Source: Porphyra umbilicalis
Taxonomy: Eukaryota; Rhodophyta; Bangiophyceae; Bangiales; Bangiaceae
NCBI GenBank assembly: GCA_002049455.2
Contig: KV918921.1
Location: forward strand, 62,001 to 126,000
Reading direction: 5' to 3'
Length of the DNA stretch: 64,000 nucleotides
In this document: piece by piece, positions 20,909 to 30,312 of the stretch
Layout of the letters: each line of letters opens with the position of its first letter
Numbering within the stretch: the first letter of the stretch is position 1
Position numbers and translations under genes: made by a program
Notes under the pieces: model-generated
What the model saw: only the letters and a program-made list of their open reading frames with translations
What the model was told of the DNA's origin: nothing
Databases searched by the model: none

Positions 20909-22042
20909 GGCAGGGGCGGGTCAATGGACCAGGATGACGATGCTGCGCGCAGTGGACGAGCACACGCCGGCGTCGGACACCTCCGCCCGTGGATTGGGCC
21001 GCTGCCGCGAGCAGGGCACAGGGCAGCCACGGGAATTTGTCGAGCTTGCCGGTTTGCATTGCAATTGAGCTTCTCTGTCGTCCTCTGGGGCTGGCGGCAG
21101 CTCTGGAGTGGGGCCTGGGAGGGAGTCCCTGCGCCCTATACGGGCGCCCCAAAGCTGACGGACGTGTTCTATAATGACCGATTATAGCGCGAGCCGCCTC
21201 CCTATCCCATCTTTTGCGGTTGCGGTGAACGTAAAAAAGCCACCGCTGAGAAGGTGTGTTTCCTAAATCTGCCCTATCCGTGACGGGGCGCCCTAAAAAC
21301 GGCACCGCTGGGAACGCTCTAAGAGACTGCTGAGAGCGGTTTGAGCGTGAGGATCTCCTTGGCGGCAGGCTCCTACCCTCGGGAATGCATTTAGGGTAGT
21401 TTTTCGTCGGACCTGGCGTACTCCATCGGCCGCGGAACATAGTTCCAGACGCAACTCTCTTGCATGATACTTGAGAGATCAGCCCCGCACCACTTCTGTA
21501 CTTCTCTTGTTTTAGTGGGTGCTTCACACAGTACTGAACTTATGCGGGCGCTTAAGGGGCCGTGGGGCGTTTTTCGGTGCGTTTGGGCGCTTACTGGGTC
21601 GGGATGACACAGCGCCCCCACAACCGGGGCGCGTTTAGCAACCCTAGTGCACACAAGCACCGCAAGATTTTCGAAAAGCTGTCGAGGTTGTTTCAAGAAT
21701 CCCGCCGCTTGGCGGACCTCGCTGGCCGATCAGCCCACCTCGTCATGCTGAACGGCCGACTATCGCGGCACACCTCGTGGTCAATGGCAACTGCGTTTCC
21801 TGACGTAACGCTCTCTGAGTGGCGCATTTACTGTCTGAGTAGGGCGTTGCCACTGTCACCCGCGCACGCTGTTCCCCCACGAGGGGATCCGCTCGAGCGA
21901 GAGTGGTCAGGCGTCACCGGTGGTGACGGGCGGCCGCTCCTGTGTTAGCAGCGAGTCAGCCGGCAGCTGACTGCGTAACGCAACAGCCTCCGTCTGCCAG
22001 CGATCAAGACTTGGTCGCTCCACACTCCCAATCTATGGCGAG
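20909..22042. other. No confident gene
   Basis: Several ORFs of 60-130 aa on both strands lack domains and continuous protein-like composition. TATAATGACCGATTATA near 21170-21186 is a small imperfect palindrome. No promoter or repeat of note otherwise. Confidence 0.4.
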
Positions 22043-22271
22043 TCGAAAAAGAATGTTCGGATCTGAGAAACGCTCACAGCAAGTCACAGCAGTTCACAGC
22101 AGCTCACAGCACAGAATTTGAAATTGCTGTGATCGCCGTTGACTCCCACAGACCCATCCAGGAGCCTCAGCATGCAATTTTCCAATTTCAATTCAAAGCA
22201 CAGTCACAGCACAGTCACAGCATGCTGTAATGTGCTGTGGAACTTACTCGGATCCGATCATTCTTTGGCGA
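22043..22271. mobile_element. MITE-like foldback element with CACAGC repeats
   Basis: The arms 22043-22070 and 22244-22271 are inverted repeats matching at 23 of 28 positions (core AAAGAATG-TCGGATC-GAG). Between them are short tandem CACAGC-type units (TCACAGCAGTTCACAGCAG and AGTCACAGCACAGTCACAGC). Total 229 bp, no ORF. The layout fits a small non-autonomous DNA element. A target duplication could not be set with confidence. Confidence 0.55.
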
Positions 22272-22316
22272 TGCGTCATATCCGATTGTAATATTCGATA
22301 CTTCCTAGAGCCCGCC

Positions 22317-22450
22317 CCTCTCATGGCGCTGCGACGCTGAACGAGGATGGTGCGACGGGCAGGAATCGGGATGGGGATAGTGCGACGGGCAGAAACCGGG
22401 ATTCCTGCCCGTCGCACCATCCTCGTTCAGCGTCGCAGCGCCATGAGAGG
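22317..22450. repeat. Perfect 51-bp inverted repeat with 32-nt loop
   Basis: Positions 22317-22367 are the exact reverse complement of 22400-22450. The loop (22368-22399) carries a further, degenerate direct copy of the motif TGCGACGGGCAG. RNA from either strand would fold into a 51-bp uninterrupted stem. It lies 290 bp upstream of the secreted-protein gene. It could be a foldback element, a recent inverted duplication, or a hairpin-RNA locus. Confidence 0.85.
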
Positions 22451-22739
22451 CGTTGCGCGGTGGTGGTTGTGCCGCCTGTCCCTCATTCGTGCGTGGCGAT
22501 GAGCAGCTTGCAGTGTGGAGGCTGGGACTTCACTGTGGACGCCCCCGGCCGCGGCCCGCGCTCCCGAGGAGGCCTACAAGAAGGAGCGCAGTGCACCTGT
22601 TCCTGACCGCGACACCCCCCTCTCCATCTCTCTCCTTCAATCCAATTGACCTCCGTCGTGCCCCGCAACCCGACCTGTGGTGCTCGCGGTCGACACTTTC
22701 CCCTTCCCCGCAACCCCGATCCCAACCCTGAGCCCCATC

Positions 22740-23483
22740 ATGGCCCCTTTCATGACGCGATTCTTCCTTTGTGCGGCGGCCGCCGCAGCCATTGGCGTGT
22801 CCGCGGTCATCCCCACGTCGGCCGCCCCAACCAGTCGCCATACCAACGCTGACACGGTCATTGACCGCCTGATGTACTTGGTGACGGGGCCAATCGATTC
22901 GGCGTTTGAGTCGAGCGCCTTTGTGCCGCTGATTAAGGAGCTCAAGAAGACGTCCTTGCCCGAGTTCGTCACCGTCCTCGACGACTTTACCAAGGACATT
23001 CCAGAGGCTGTCAAAGAACTCCACGGGACAGCTTTCGCAATGGCGTGGGCGGCCTTCCAAGCGGGCCAGGCGAACGCTATCATTACAGCCCTTAAGGCCG
23101 AAGCCAAGGACTATGCCGAATACGCGGCGCGGCTCCTCGAGGACCCTGCGCCGCTGGAAGGGCTCTCGCCTGCGCAGGTGCGTTATCACCGTCTCTTCAC
23201 GTTGGCAACGGCGCCGGTGGCCGCCCTGATTGCCGGTGGCGCGTATGACCCGCTGCTCAAGGCGCTTCAACAGGTCGACAAGGCGACGGTGGTAGTTGCG
23301 GTGGAGGGTGCGGCGGCGGAAGCGGTTTCGCTGCCTGCCTCTATTCGACTCTACCCCTCAATGGCGCAGGTGTGGGCCGCCTTCCGCGCCGGTGAGTTTG
23401 ACGCGCACCTCTTCCCGAGCGCGGTGAAACAGGCGGTGCGGACCGTGGTGCACAAGATGGTCGCGCGTGTGGCTTCGACGTGA
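22740..23483 (+). CDS. Small secreted or lumenal alpha-helical protein, unknown family
   Basis: 247 aa from the ATG at 22740. Residues 1-29 are a clear signal peptide (MAPFMTRFFLCAAAAAAIGV, likely cleavage after a small-residue site near TSAA). The mature ~215 residues are predicted mostly helical, with amphipathic segments (VIDRLMYLVTG; AVKELHGTAFAMAWAAFQAG; VWAAFRAGEFDAHLF) and no cysteines or membrane span. It contains two similar motifs, AWAAFQAGQ and VWAAFRAGE, which suggests an internal repeat. No introns or interruptions, and codon choice (GCC, AAG, CTC) matches the host genes. The function is not recognised. It is flanked by hairpin sequences on both sides. Confidence 0.75.
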   Translation: MAPFMTRFFLCAAAAAAIGVSAVIPTSAAPTSRHTNADTVIDRLMYLVTGPIDSAFESSAFVPLIKELKKTSLPEFVTVLDDFTKDIPEAVKELHGTAFAMAWAAFQAGQANAIITALKAEAKDYAEYAARLLEDPAPLEGLSPAQVRYHRLFTLATAPVAALIAGGAYDPLLKALQQVDKATVVVAVEGAAAEAVSLPASIRLYPSMAQVWAAFRAGEFDAHLFPSAVKQAVRTVVHKMVARVAST

Positions 23484-23751
23484 GGCGGGAGGGCAGGCAC
23501 CCCTACGAGCCGAGTGGAGAGGGTGCGCCTGGTGCTTGTCGTTCTTGCCGTTTTCCATGTTGTTACAGTAGGCGCCGAAGGTGTGACCGGTTTTTTCATC
23601 GACTGGCCATGCGCTGGCGACCTATTTCGTATGCAAGCGCAATGACCCCCGCTCCTGCTTTGCTTCACAGAGCGCCCATGGCAAAGACTCGACCGTTGTC
23701 AATGCCGATGGAGTTGATGGTGTCTTTTTTTTTGTGCCACTCGTGCTCTCC

Positions 23752-23887
23752 TACAGCCGTTCTCCCAAAAATCCCTCACTCCAACTGTTGCAAAAGAGTT
23801 CCCAATCGGCCTCTACGACCCCGTAGAGGCCGATTTGGAACTCTTTGAAGACAATCGCAGTGAGGGATTTTTCAGAGAACGGCTGTA
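23752..23887. repeat. 66-bp imperfect hairpin with 4-nt loop (pre-miRNA-like)
   Basis: The arms 23752-23817 and 23822-23887 have equal length and match at about 56 of 66 positions, with only 4 nt between them. Mismatches cluster in one internal bulge region about two thirds of the way from base to loop. This is the shape of a plant/algal miRNA precursor or an inverted duplication. It starts about 270 bp downstream of the secreted-protein gene. Confidence 0.8.
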
Positions 23888-26723
23888 CTGCCGTCGCTGT
23901 CGCCGAGCACCAGACGCCGCGCTGGACGGCGGCGGTGACGCCCGCCACCACTCTGCGGGCGCGGGTGCGCCTCGGCGTGGGGCACTGGCGGGTAGCCGCC
24001 AAGACTCGCGCGTGTTTGCCCGACGCTGACGCTGGCGCACGTCGAAGCGGCCGCCATCCTCGTTGCCGCCGTCGTGGGCGGCTCGGCCGGCGGTCACAGC
24101 CCCGTGACGACCCCGCGACAGCGGTGCGTGTTGCGCTGACAAGTCAACTGGTACGGGCATGGGCGTGGCCGCGCCAGACGACTGCGGACACGAGTGGCGG
24201 GGGGCAAGCGCCGCAAGGGGGGCCGCGCCCCATGCGTCTGCGCCACCGTCGTGCCGCCGTCCGCTGGCGCAATCGCTGACAGGACCGGGCTGACCGACGA
24301 ATCCCGTCGCGGAGCACGCGCCCCGTCCCCTTCTACGCGCCCGCGCGGCTCCCCCGTCGCCCCGTCGCTGCCATCATCACCCCCCCACCCCCTGCCCTGC
24401 GCCCATCGCCCCCGCCGCTTGCTATTTTTTTCTCCCAATTTCCATTGCGGGCACACGTTCCACCCCTGGCCCTTGTGACTGTTTCCCAACGCCCCGAGCG
24501 CCGGGGGGCGGCACGACCCGCCACGCGCCCCGCCGACCGCGCGCCGGCGGCGGGCGCGCCCGGTGCATGCGCACCGCCCGAGGGTCCCCCCCCCCTGCAG
24601 CCCCGTGTGCGTCGCCCTCTGGCGGCGCCGGCCGCGTCGCCACCCACGCCCCGTCGGCCATGCGTGTCCCCGCTGGGCCCGCCCGACGCTGCCGCGCGCG
24701 CGCGCGCGGCACGGGCGGGGGGGCGACCGCGCCGGCGGGCGACCGCGCGCGCCGAGGGCGCGGGCGACCACGCAGGCGGGGGGGCCCACTGCGACGACGG
24801 CGCCGCTGTCGTGGCCGCCGACACGGACGGCGCGGGGGGGGGCGGTGCGGGTGGCCGCCGCCGGCCCCGCCCCCACCGCGGCTACCGGGCGCGGCGCGTG
24901 CGCGTGGGCGCAGCGGGGACGTGACGGGCGCGGGTGGAGCGGTGCCCCGCGCGGGTGCCGAGGCCGACCGGGTGCCGACCGCCGCGGCCGCGGCGGGCAC
25001 GGACGCGGCGGGAGCGGCGAGGCGGCCAGAGGTAGCCGCCCCAGCTGGCACCTGCCGTGCCGCCGCACGGGCGCCCCGTCGGTGGCGGACCCGCCGGCGC
25101 TTGGCGGGCCCAATGGCAAGATGCGCGCCGCGTTGCCACCGGGCCTTGTGTGCGACCGAGCATGTCATGAACAGGCACCGAGTCGGTGGGCGGACGCGTG
25201 TGACGACACGGCTGAGGTGGGGGCCCCCGTAGCGGCTGACCGTTGGCGGGTCGGTGGTGGGTGGTGCGACCACCCTGGGATGGCGGGTGGGGGGGGGGCA
25301 GACACCCATCACCCCGCCTCGCGCTGCCCGTGCGTGATCTGTCCGCGGCGGCACGCGGGGTGCCCCCCCACCGCCCCGCTGCTCGACGGCCGCTGCCCCC
25401 GGGGGACGGCCAACGCGTGTGCGTGCCGGCGGGCGTCGCCGACGTTGCCATCCCCCGCCCGCCCCCGCCGCGTGCACCGCCGGCGGCTGCGCGGCGCCCG
25501 CCGGCGCGGGCGGCACCGCCAGACCGGGGTGGGCCCCCGCGCTTGCGGCGCCCGCCACCGTGGCCACGGGCGGGACGGGCGGCGGCGGGCCGCCGCCGCC
25601 GCCGCAGCCGCCGCCGCCGCTGCCGCCGCCGACAGGGGTGACCCCACCGCCCTCGGCGGCGGCGGCGGTGGCGGCGCCCGCGCCCCCGCTGCCGTCGGCG
25701 GCGGCGTCGGCCGCCGCGCGGCCACCGCCGGCGGGCGGCACGCGCGCGCACGAGGCGGCGGCGGCGGTGCCGCCGTCGACGGCGCCCGCGGCGCCGACGG
25801 TGTGGCACACGGGTGCCCCGCCGGCGGCCGCGCCGACGGCGGCCGTGGCGGCGGCGGCCAGGCCCGCTGGGGCCTCGGCACGTCCCCTCTGCGGGGGCGG
25901 CCACCCCACCCCTCTCTAGTGGGCACCGTCGCGCACCTGGGACGCTGGCGGCGGCGCTCGTGCGTCGGCCGGCAACCGCGCCGGGGACGACGCGGTCACC
26001 GCCCGTTCCAAACGGACGGGACCAGTGCCACGACGACGCACGGCATGCCCGACCAATCCTTCGTCTAGAGTGGCCCACGCGAGGATGTCCGAAACGCTCG
26101 TCGCTGACGCTCCGCGTGGGAGGGGGCGCCCCTACGTGGGCGGTCTAGTTGCGCGCTGCGGAACGGTGGCCCACCGACGCGGGCACCCGCGTCTTGCCGC
26201 CCACGGACGACCGCGTCGTGCCGCACGTCGGCGTCGCCACGGGTAGGCGCAGTGGCGGGGGGGGGGGGGAGGGGAGGCGCGACGGGGGCGGCGGCCGGTA
26301 CGCCGCGGATTCGCGTCGAGCCCGACGGGGCCACTTTTCCCACTGCCGGCGGGCGCGACGCGGCAGCGACGGGGGGTGTGGCGGGGCTCGGTCCCCGCGG
26401 CGCGCGTCGCGGTCGCCGTGCGCCGCGGCCGGCGCGTGCACCACCCGTGCGTGCGCGTCGCGTCGATGCGGCACGCGGTCGGGCGGGTGGCGGGCGGCCG
26501 GGGTGGGGCGGCCGCGGGGCAAGACCGTACAAAAAGGGAGCCAGCCGATTGATGGGACCACGCTCTGCCCGTGGGGCGGGGGCTGTACGCTCCCCGCCGC
26601 CCTAACCACAGACCCGCACGCGGCGGCGCGACCACCACACACCAAAAAAAAAAGGGAAACGCCCCCCCCCCCCCAAAAAGAACACGGGGCACCGCCGCGG
26701 CAGCAGCCCCGCGCCCGCCCCTC
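23888..26723. other. Very GC-rich region with no confident gene
   Basis: Six-frame ORFs up to ~500 codons exist on both strands, but they are Pro/Ala/Arg/Gly artefacts that overlap in all frames. The least artefact-like stretch is on the plus strand near 25070-25420, with a Cys/His cluster (CPCVICPRRHAGC) and mixed residues. It could be an exon with a zinc-binding site, but no splice frame could be fixed. C/G runs occur near 25284, 26258 and 26661-26671. Confidence 0.35.
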
Positions 26724-28783
26724 TCACCCCGACGGCGGCAGCGCGCCAAACGCCACGGCCACGTCTGGGAGGAGGGCGGCGACTTGCGCCTCCACCCCGG
26801 CCGCGACCGCCGCGTACTCTGCTGCCGCCTCTGCCGCCAGCGCGGCGAGCACCGCCGACGCGGCTGGCGACGTGGCGGCGCCCCCCCCCCCCCCATCCCC
26901 CATACCGACCGTGTCCGTCACGGTCAGCGCGCGCAGCGCGACCGCGTCGGCCAGCGGACCGAGCGCCGACGCGGTCACCCCCGTCCACCCCACCGCCCCC
27001 GTGACGGTCACGTCGGTGAGGGACGACGCGCACGGGGCGGCGGCGGCGGCGGACGCGAGCCACCCGAGGAGCGCCGCCGCCGACGGCGGCCCCTCGTCGT
27101 CATCGACTGCGTCCCCGCCCCCGTCGGCGCCCGCGCCGTGCGTCGGCAGCGCCGGCGCCACGTCCACGGTCAAGGACGCGAGGCGGGGGAGGCCCGCCCA
27201 TGGGGCGTCGGTGGCGGCGGCGGCCGCCGACGATGGCGTCACCGCACCCGCGCGCACGCGCAGGCGCAGGGCGGTGACGCCGCCGAGGCCTGCCAGCGAC
27301 GCGACAAAGGCCGGGGGGTCCTCCTCTGGCGGCACCCCCACCGCTAGTACCCGCACGTCGGCGGCGGCGCGCGGGTCGGCCGCCAGCCGCCGCACGTCGG
27401 CGCCGTCGAGGGGCAGCCCCGTCAGGTCGAGGGATGTCGGCAACGCCGACCCGCCGAGCAGCGCGTCGACGAGGCCCGCCGACGCGGCCGCCGGCAGCGG
27501 TGCCACCGCCGACAGCGACAGGCCATCGAGCGCACGGCCGCGGAGGAGGGCGCTGACGCCGGCGACGAGCGCCGAGCCGTCGTCAACACCGTCACCGCCG
27601 CCCTCTGCGTCGGCACCGGCGCCGACGTGCAGGCGGAGGACGGCCAGGCGCGGCAGCGCGCCGGCGGCGGCCGACCACGCGTCGCCCCAGCCGCCCGCGA
27701 CGGGCGCGTCAAGGACGAGCGTCCGCAGGGCGGGTGCGGCAGCAGCGACCGCCGCGGCGGTCGCCGCGTCGACGACCTCGGCCGACGCGGTGAGGCGCAG
27801 CTCCGCGTGGCGCAGCGACGGCAGTCCCCCCGACGACGCGAGCGCGCGCGCCAAGCCCCCCGCCCCCCACCCGCTGTGCGCGTCGACGCCGAGCCAGTCG
27901 AGCGTCGCGGAGACGGCGCGTAGGGCGGCGCCGAGGGCGTCGGCCGCCTCGCTGCCGCCGCCGCCGTCACCCGCCGCACCGTCGTCGCCGCCGCCGGCGG
28001 CCAGGTGCAGACGCCGCACGGGGGGCGGCAGCGCGCCCCCCTCCGAGGCACCGGCGGCGGCGGCGGCGGCGCCGAGGCCTGCCAGCGCCGCGGCGGCGGG
28101 CGTCCCCGCCACCGCCAACGAGCCGAGCGCCGGCGACGCGGCGAGCGCCGCGCCGACCGCCGCCCAGACGCGCTCCCGCTCCCCGTCGGCCACGGCACAC
28201 GCCGGCGGCGGCGGGGCGCCGTCGGTCTCCCCCCCCCCCCCGCCGCCGCCGCGACCGCCGCGACCGCCGTGGCGGGCCCATCGTCGAGCAGCACGGCGGT
28301 GCGGAGGCCCGTCGCGCGGCGCACCCACCCCACCGTCGCCGGCAGGCGGTCGGCGAGGCACGGCGGGTGGGGGTCGCCCGTTGCGACGCAGGCGACCCCC
28401 CCCCCCCCACACGCGCCACACCACTCGACGGCGACTTCGGGGATGGCGCCGAGGCCGACGCGCCGCGTGCGGGTGCACGCCGCAAAGAGGCCGTCGGCGC
28501 CGCCGGCGGTCCACGCGGCGCGGCAGATGAGGCCGAGGGTGTCGTCGTCGAGGTCGAGGAGGCCCAGGGGGCGGGGGGGGGGACCGCCGGGGGGGGGGGG
28601 GGGGGGCGCACAGGGTGAGGCCCCCGTCGGCGCCGCCGAGGGAGACGGAGAGGGTCGCAAACGCGTGGGGGGGGGGGACGGCCGCAGGGCGAGGGGTGAG
28701 GGTGGCAGCGGCGCCGCGGCGGCGGCAAGGGCAGCGAGGCGGGGGGACGGGCGGGGCGGGTCCCCGCGGCGGGCGACACCCAT
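26724..28783 (-). CDS. F-box-like/leucine-rich protein with frame switches at G/C runs
   Basis: Likely start at ATG 28783 (MGVARRGDPPRPSPRLAALA). The N-terminal part contains an F-box-like segment (LLDLDDDTLGLICRAAWTAG ... GLFAACTRTRRVGLG). The long C-terminal part, about 500 codons ending at 26724, has irregular leucine-rich-repeat-like units (LRTLVLDAPV; LAVLRLHVGA; LDGLSLSAVA; VTALRLRVRA; LTDVTVTGAV) about 50-70 residues apart. Such proteins usually act as substrate receptors of SCF ubiquitin ligases. The frame changes at C/G runs near 28669, 28588-28607 and 28229-28240, so an exact protein cannot be read. Protein-like composition on both sides of each run argues for homopolymer miscounts. 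Plus-strand ORFs across it are shadows. Confidence 0.6.
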
Positions 28784-30312
28784 CGCGGCGGCGGGGGGGG
28801 GAGGCGGGGGGGCGGGCGTCGACGCCGTCGCGGGCGAGACGCGCAGCTGGTCGGGGGAGCGGGAGGGCGGTGGGCGCGGCGCGACGGGAAAGGAGGTCGG
28901 GGGGGGGGGGGGGAGGGATGAGCGTAGGGGGGCGGGACGGGCGTGGCACGCACGGGAACAACGGCGGGCGGTGGGACTGACGGTTTCGGGCGCGGACGGC
29001 GGCGGGAGTGGCGCCTGGGAGGGTGCCAGAGGGGGGTCACACCCGCCCGCCGGCGTCGACCTGCCGCGAGCAGCTGCTGCAGTGACCCCATCGGCACCGC
29101 CGCCGTCGTCGGCGGTGCCACCGCCGTCAGCAACGCCCTCGTGTGCGACAGCCAATCATTCGCTCCCGGCGGCAGCAATGCGGCCCTGTCGGCCACCAGT
29201 TTCATTCGTGTGGCCAACAGGCCACTCCCGAGCACCGCCACCGATGCGGATGGCCATTCGTTTCAATCCGCCACAGCAGACTACGTCACGTGGAGTGTCA
29301 GGGAGCGTACATTAGCTTGTAGGGGGGTAATGTCAACCAATTAGGCAAATGCCAACCACTCCGCTCCTCCACCCAGATCCGACTATATACAATCCTCGCT
29401 CCTTGGGTGCAATTTGGGGGTTCTCCGGCGTTGCAGCGACTGTGTCGGGAACACGGAGTGCAAAAAAACGGCCAGCCAGGGGCTAGAACGTCGGCGCAAG
29501 CCACCTCCGTGTGGCCATTCCGTCGCACATCCCTTCCCCACCCGACCGCCAACCCACCATCCAAGACCCGAGCCGATTGCAGCAGGGGCCGCCGAGCTAC
29601 CGCAGTCCGACCGTCGCCACCTCGCCGTCGGTGGGGCCATCGACTGACGCGCCAGCTGCGGAGCCGACTCTAGGAGGCGATTAAGACCATCAAGAACCCG
29701 TCACGACACTTTTGCGTGATAGGGTGCGGGGTGCTGTGGGCTGTGGGACTGGTGAGTGTGGTCCAGTGACGGTGTATCCGGCGTGGGGGGGGGGGGGGGG
29801 CACGAAAGGTGCGTGTGGGTTGGTGGTGTGGGGGGGGGGGGGGGACGACGACCAGGCGGCAGGACAAGGCCGCCTGGGGTGCTTGGTGCAGGCGTCAATG
29901 CAAGGCCTTGAATGTGGTGGACATTGGCGAATAGGACCATATGACTGTTTCTTGGATTTCTTTGTCATCAGACTGGTTGTGTCTCTATTGACGTATGGAT
30001 AGAATCGGCCATGTGGTCTTCTTTCCAACCATGTCTTTTGGCGGCAAACCCGCTGATGACGACCTCGTAATAAAGAGAATTGGTTGACATTACCCCCCCA
30101 CTAGCTACGGTACAACAAATTCAAGCGGTGCGGCGCGAGAAAGGATGGGCAGAGGGGCAAAAGACTTCTACGATGCTTGACTTGACGTACAGGTACATAC
30201 ACGAGCTGGCACACAGCCGAGACGCGCGCCAGCCCCATACTGGTCGTACAAATGAAACAAAAAAAACAAGGAGAAGCACAAGACAAGACGCAAACCAGAG
30301 AAGCACCGACGA
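28784..30312. other. Intergenic, no confident gene
   Basis: Upstream of the F-box/LRR-like gene and downstream of alanyl-tRNA synthetase. It contains G runs near 28899 and 29786-29844. The part past 29880 is balanced in composition and includes AATAAAG at 30069 on the plus strand, a possible polyadenylation signal of an unidentified transcript. No ORF has a recognisable domain. Confidence 0.4.

Noticed and set aside
24422..26078. Long Ala/Gly/Pro/Arg ORFs on both strands as a real gene
   Set aside because: All six frames are open with the same low-complexity character. No frame stands out except a short Cys/His cluster that could not be extended.
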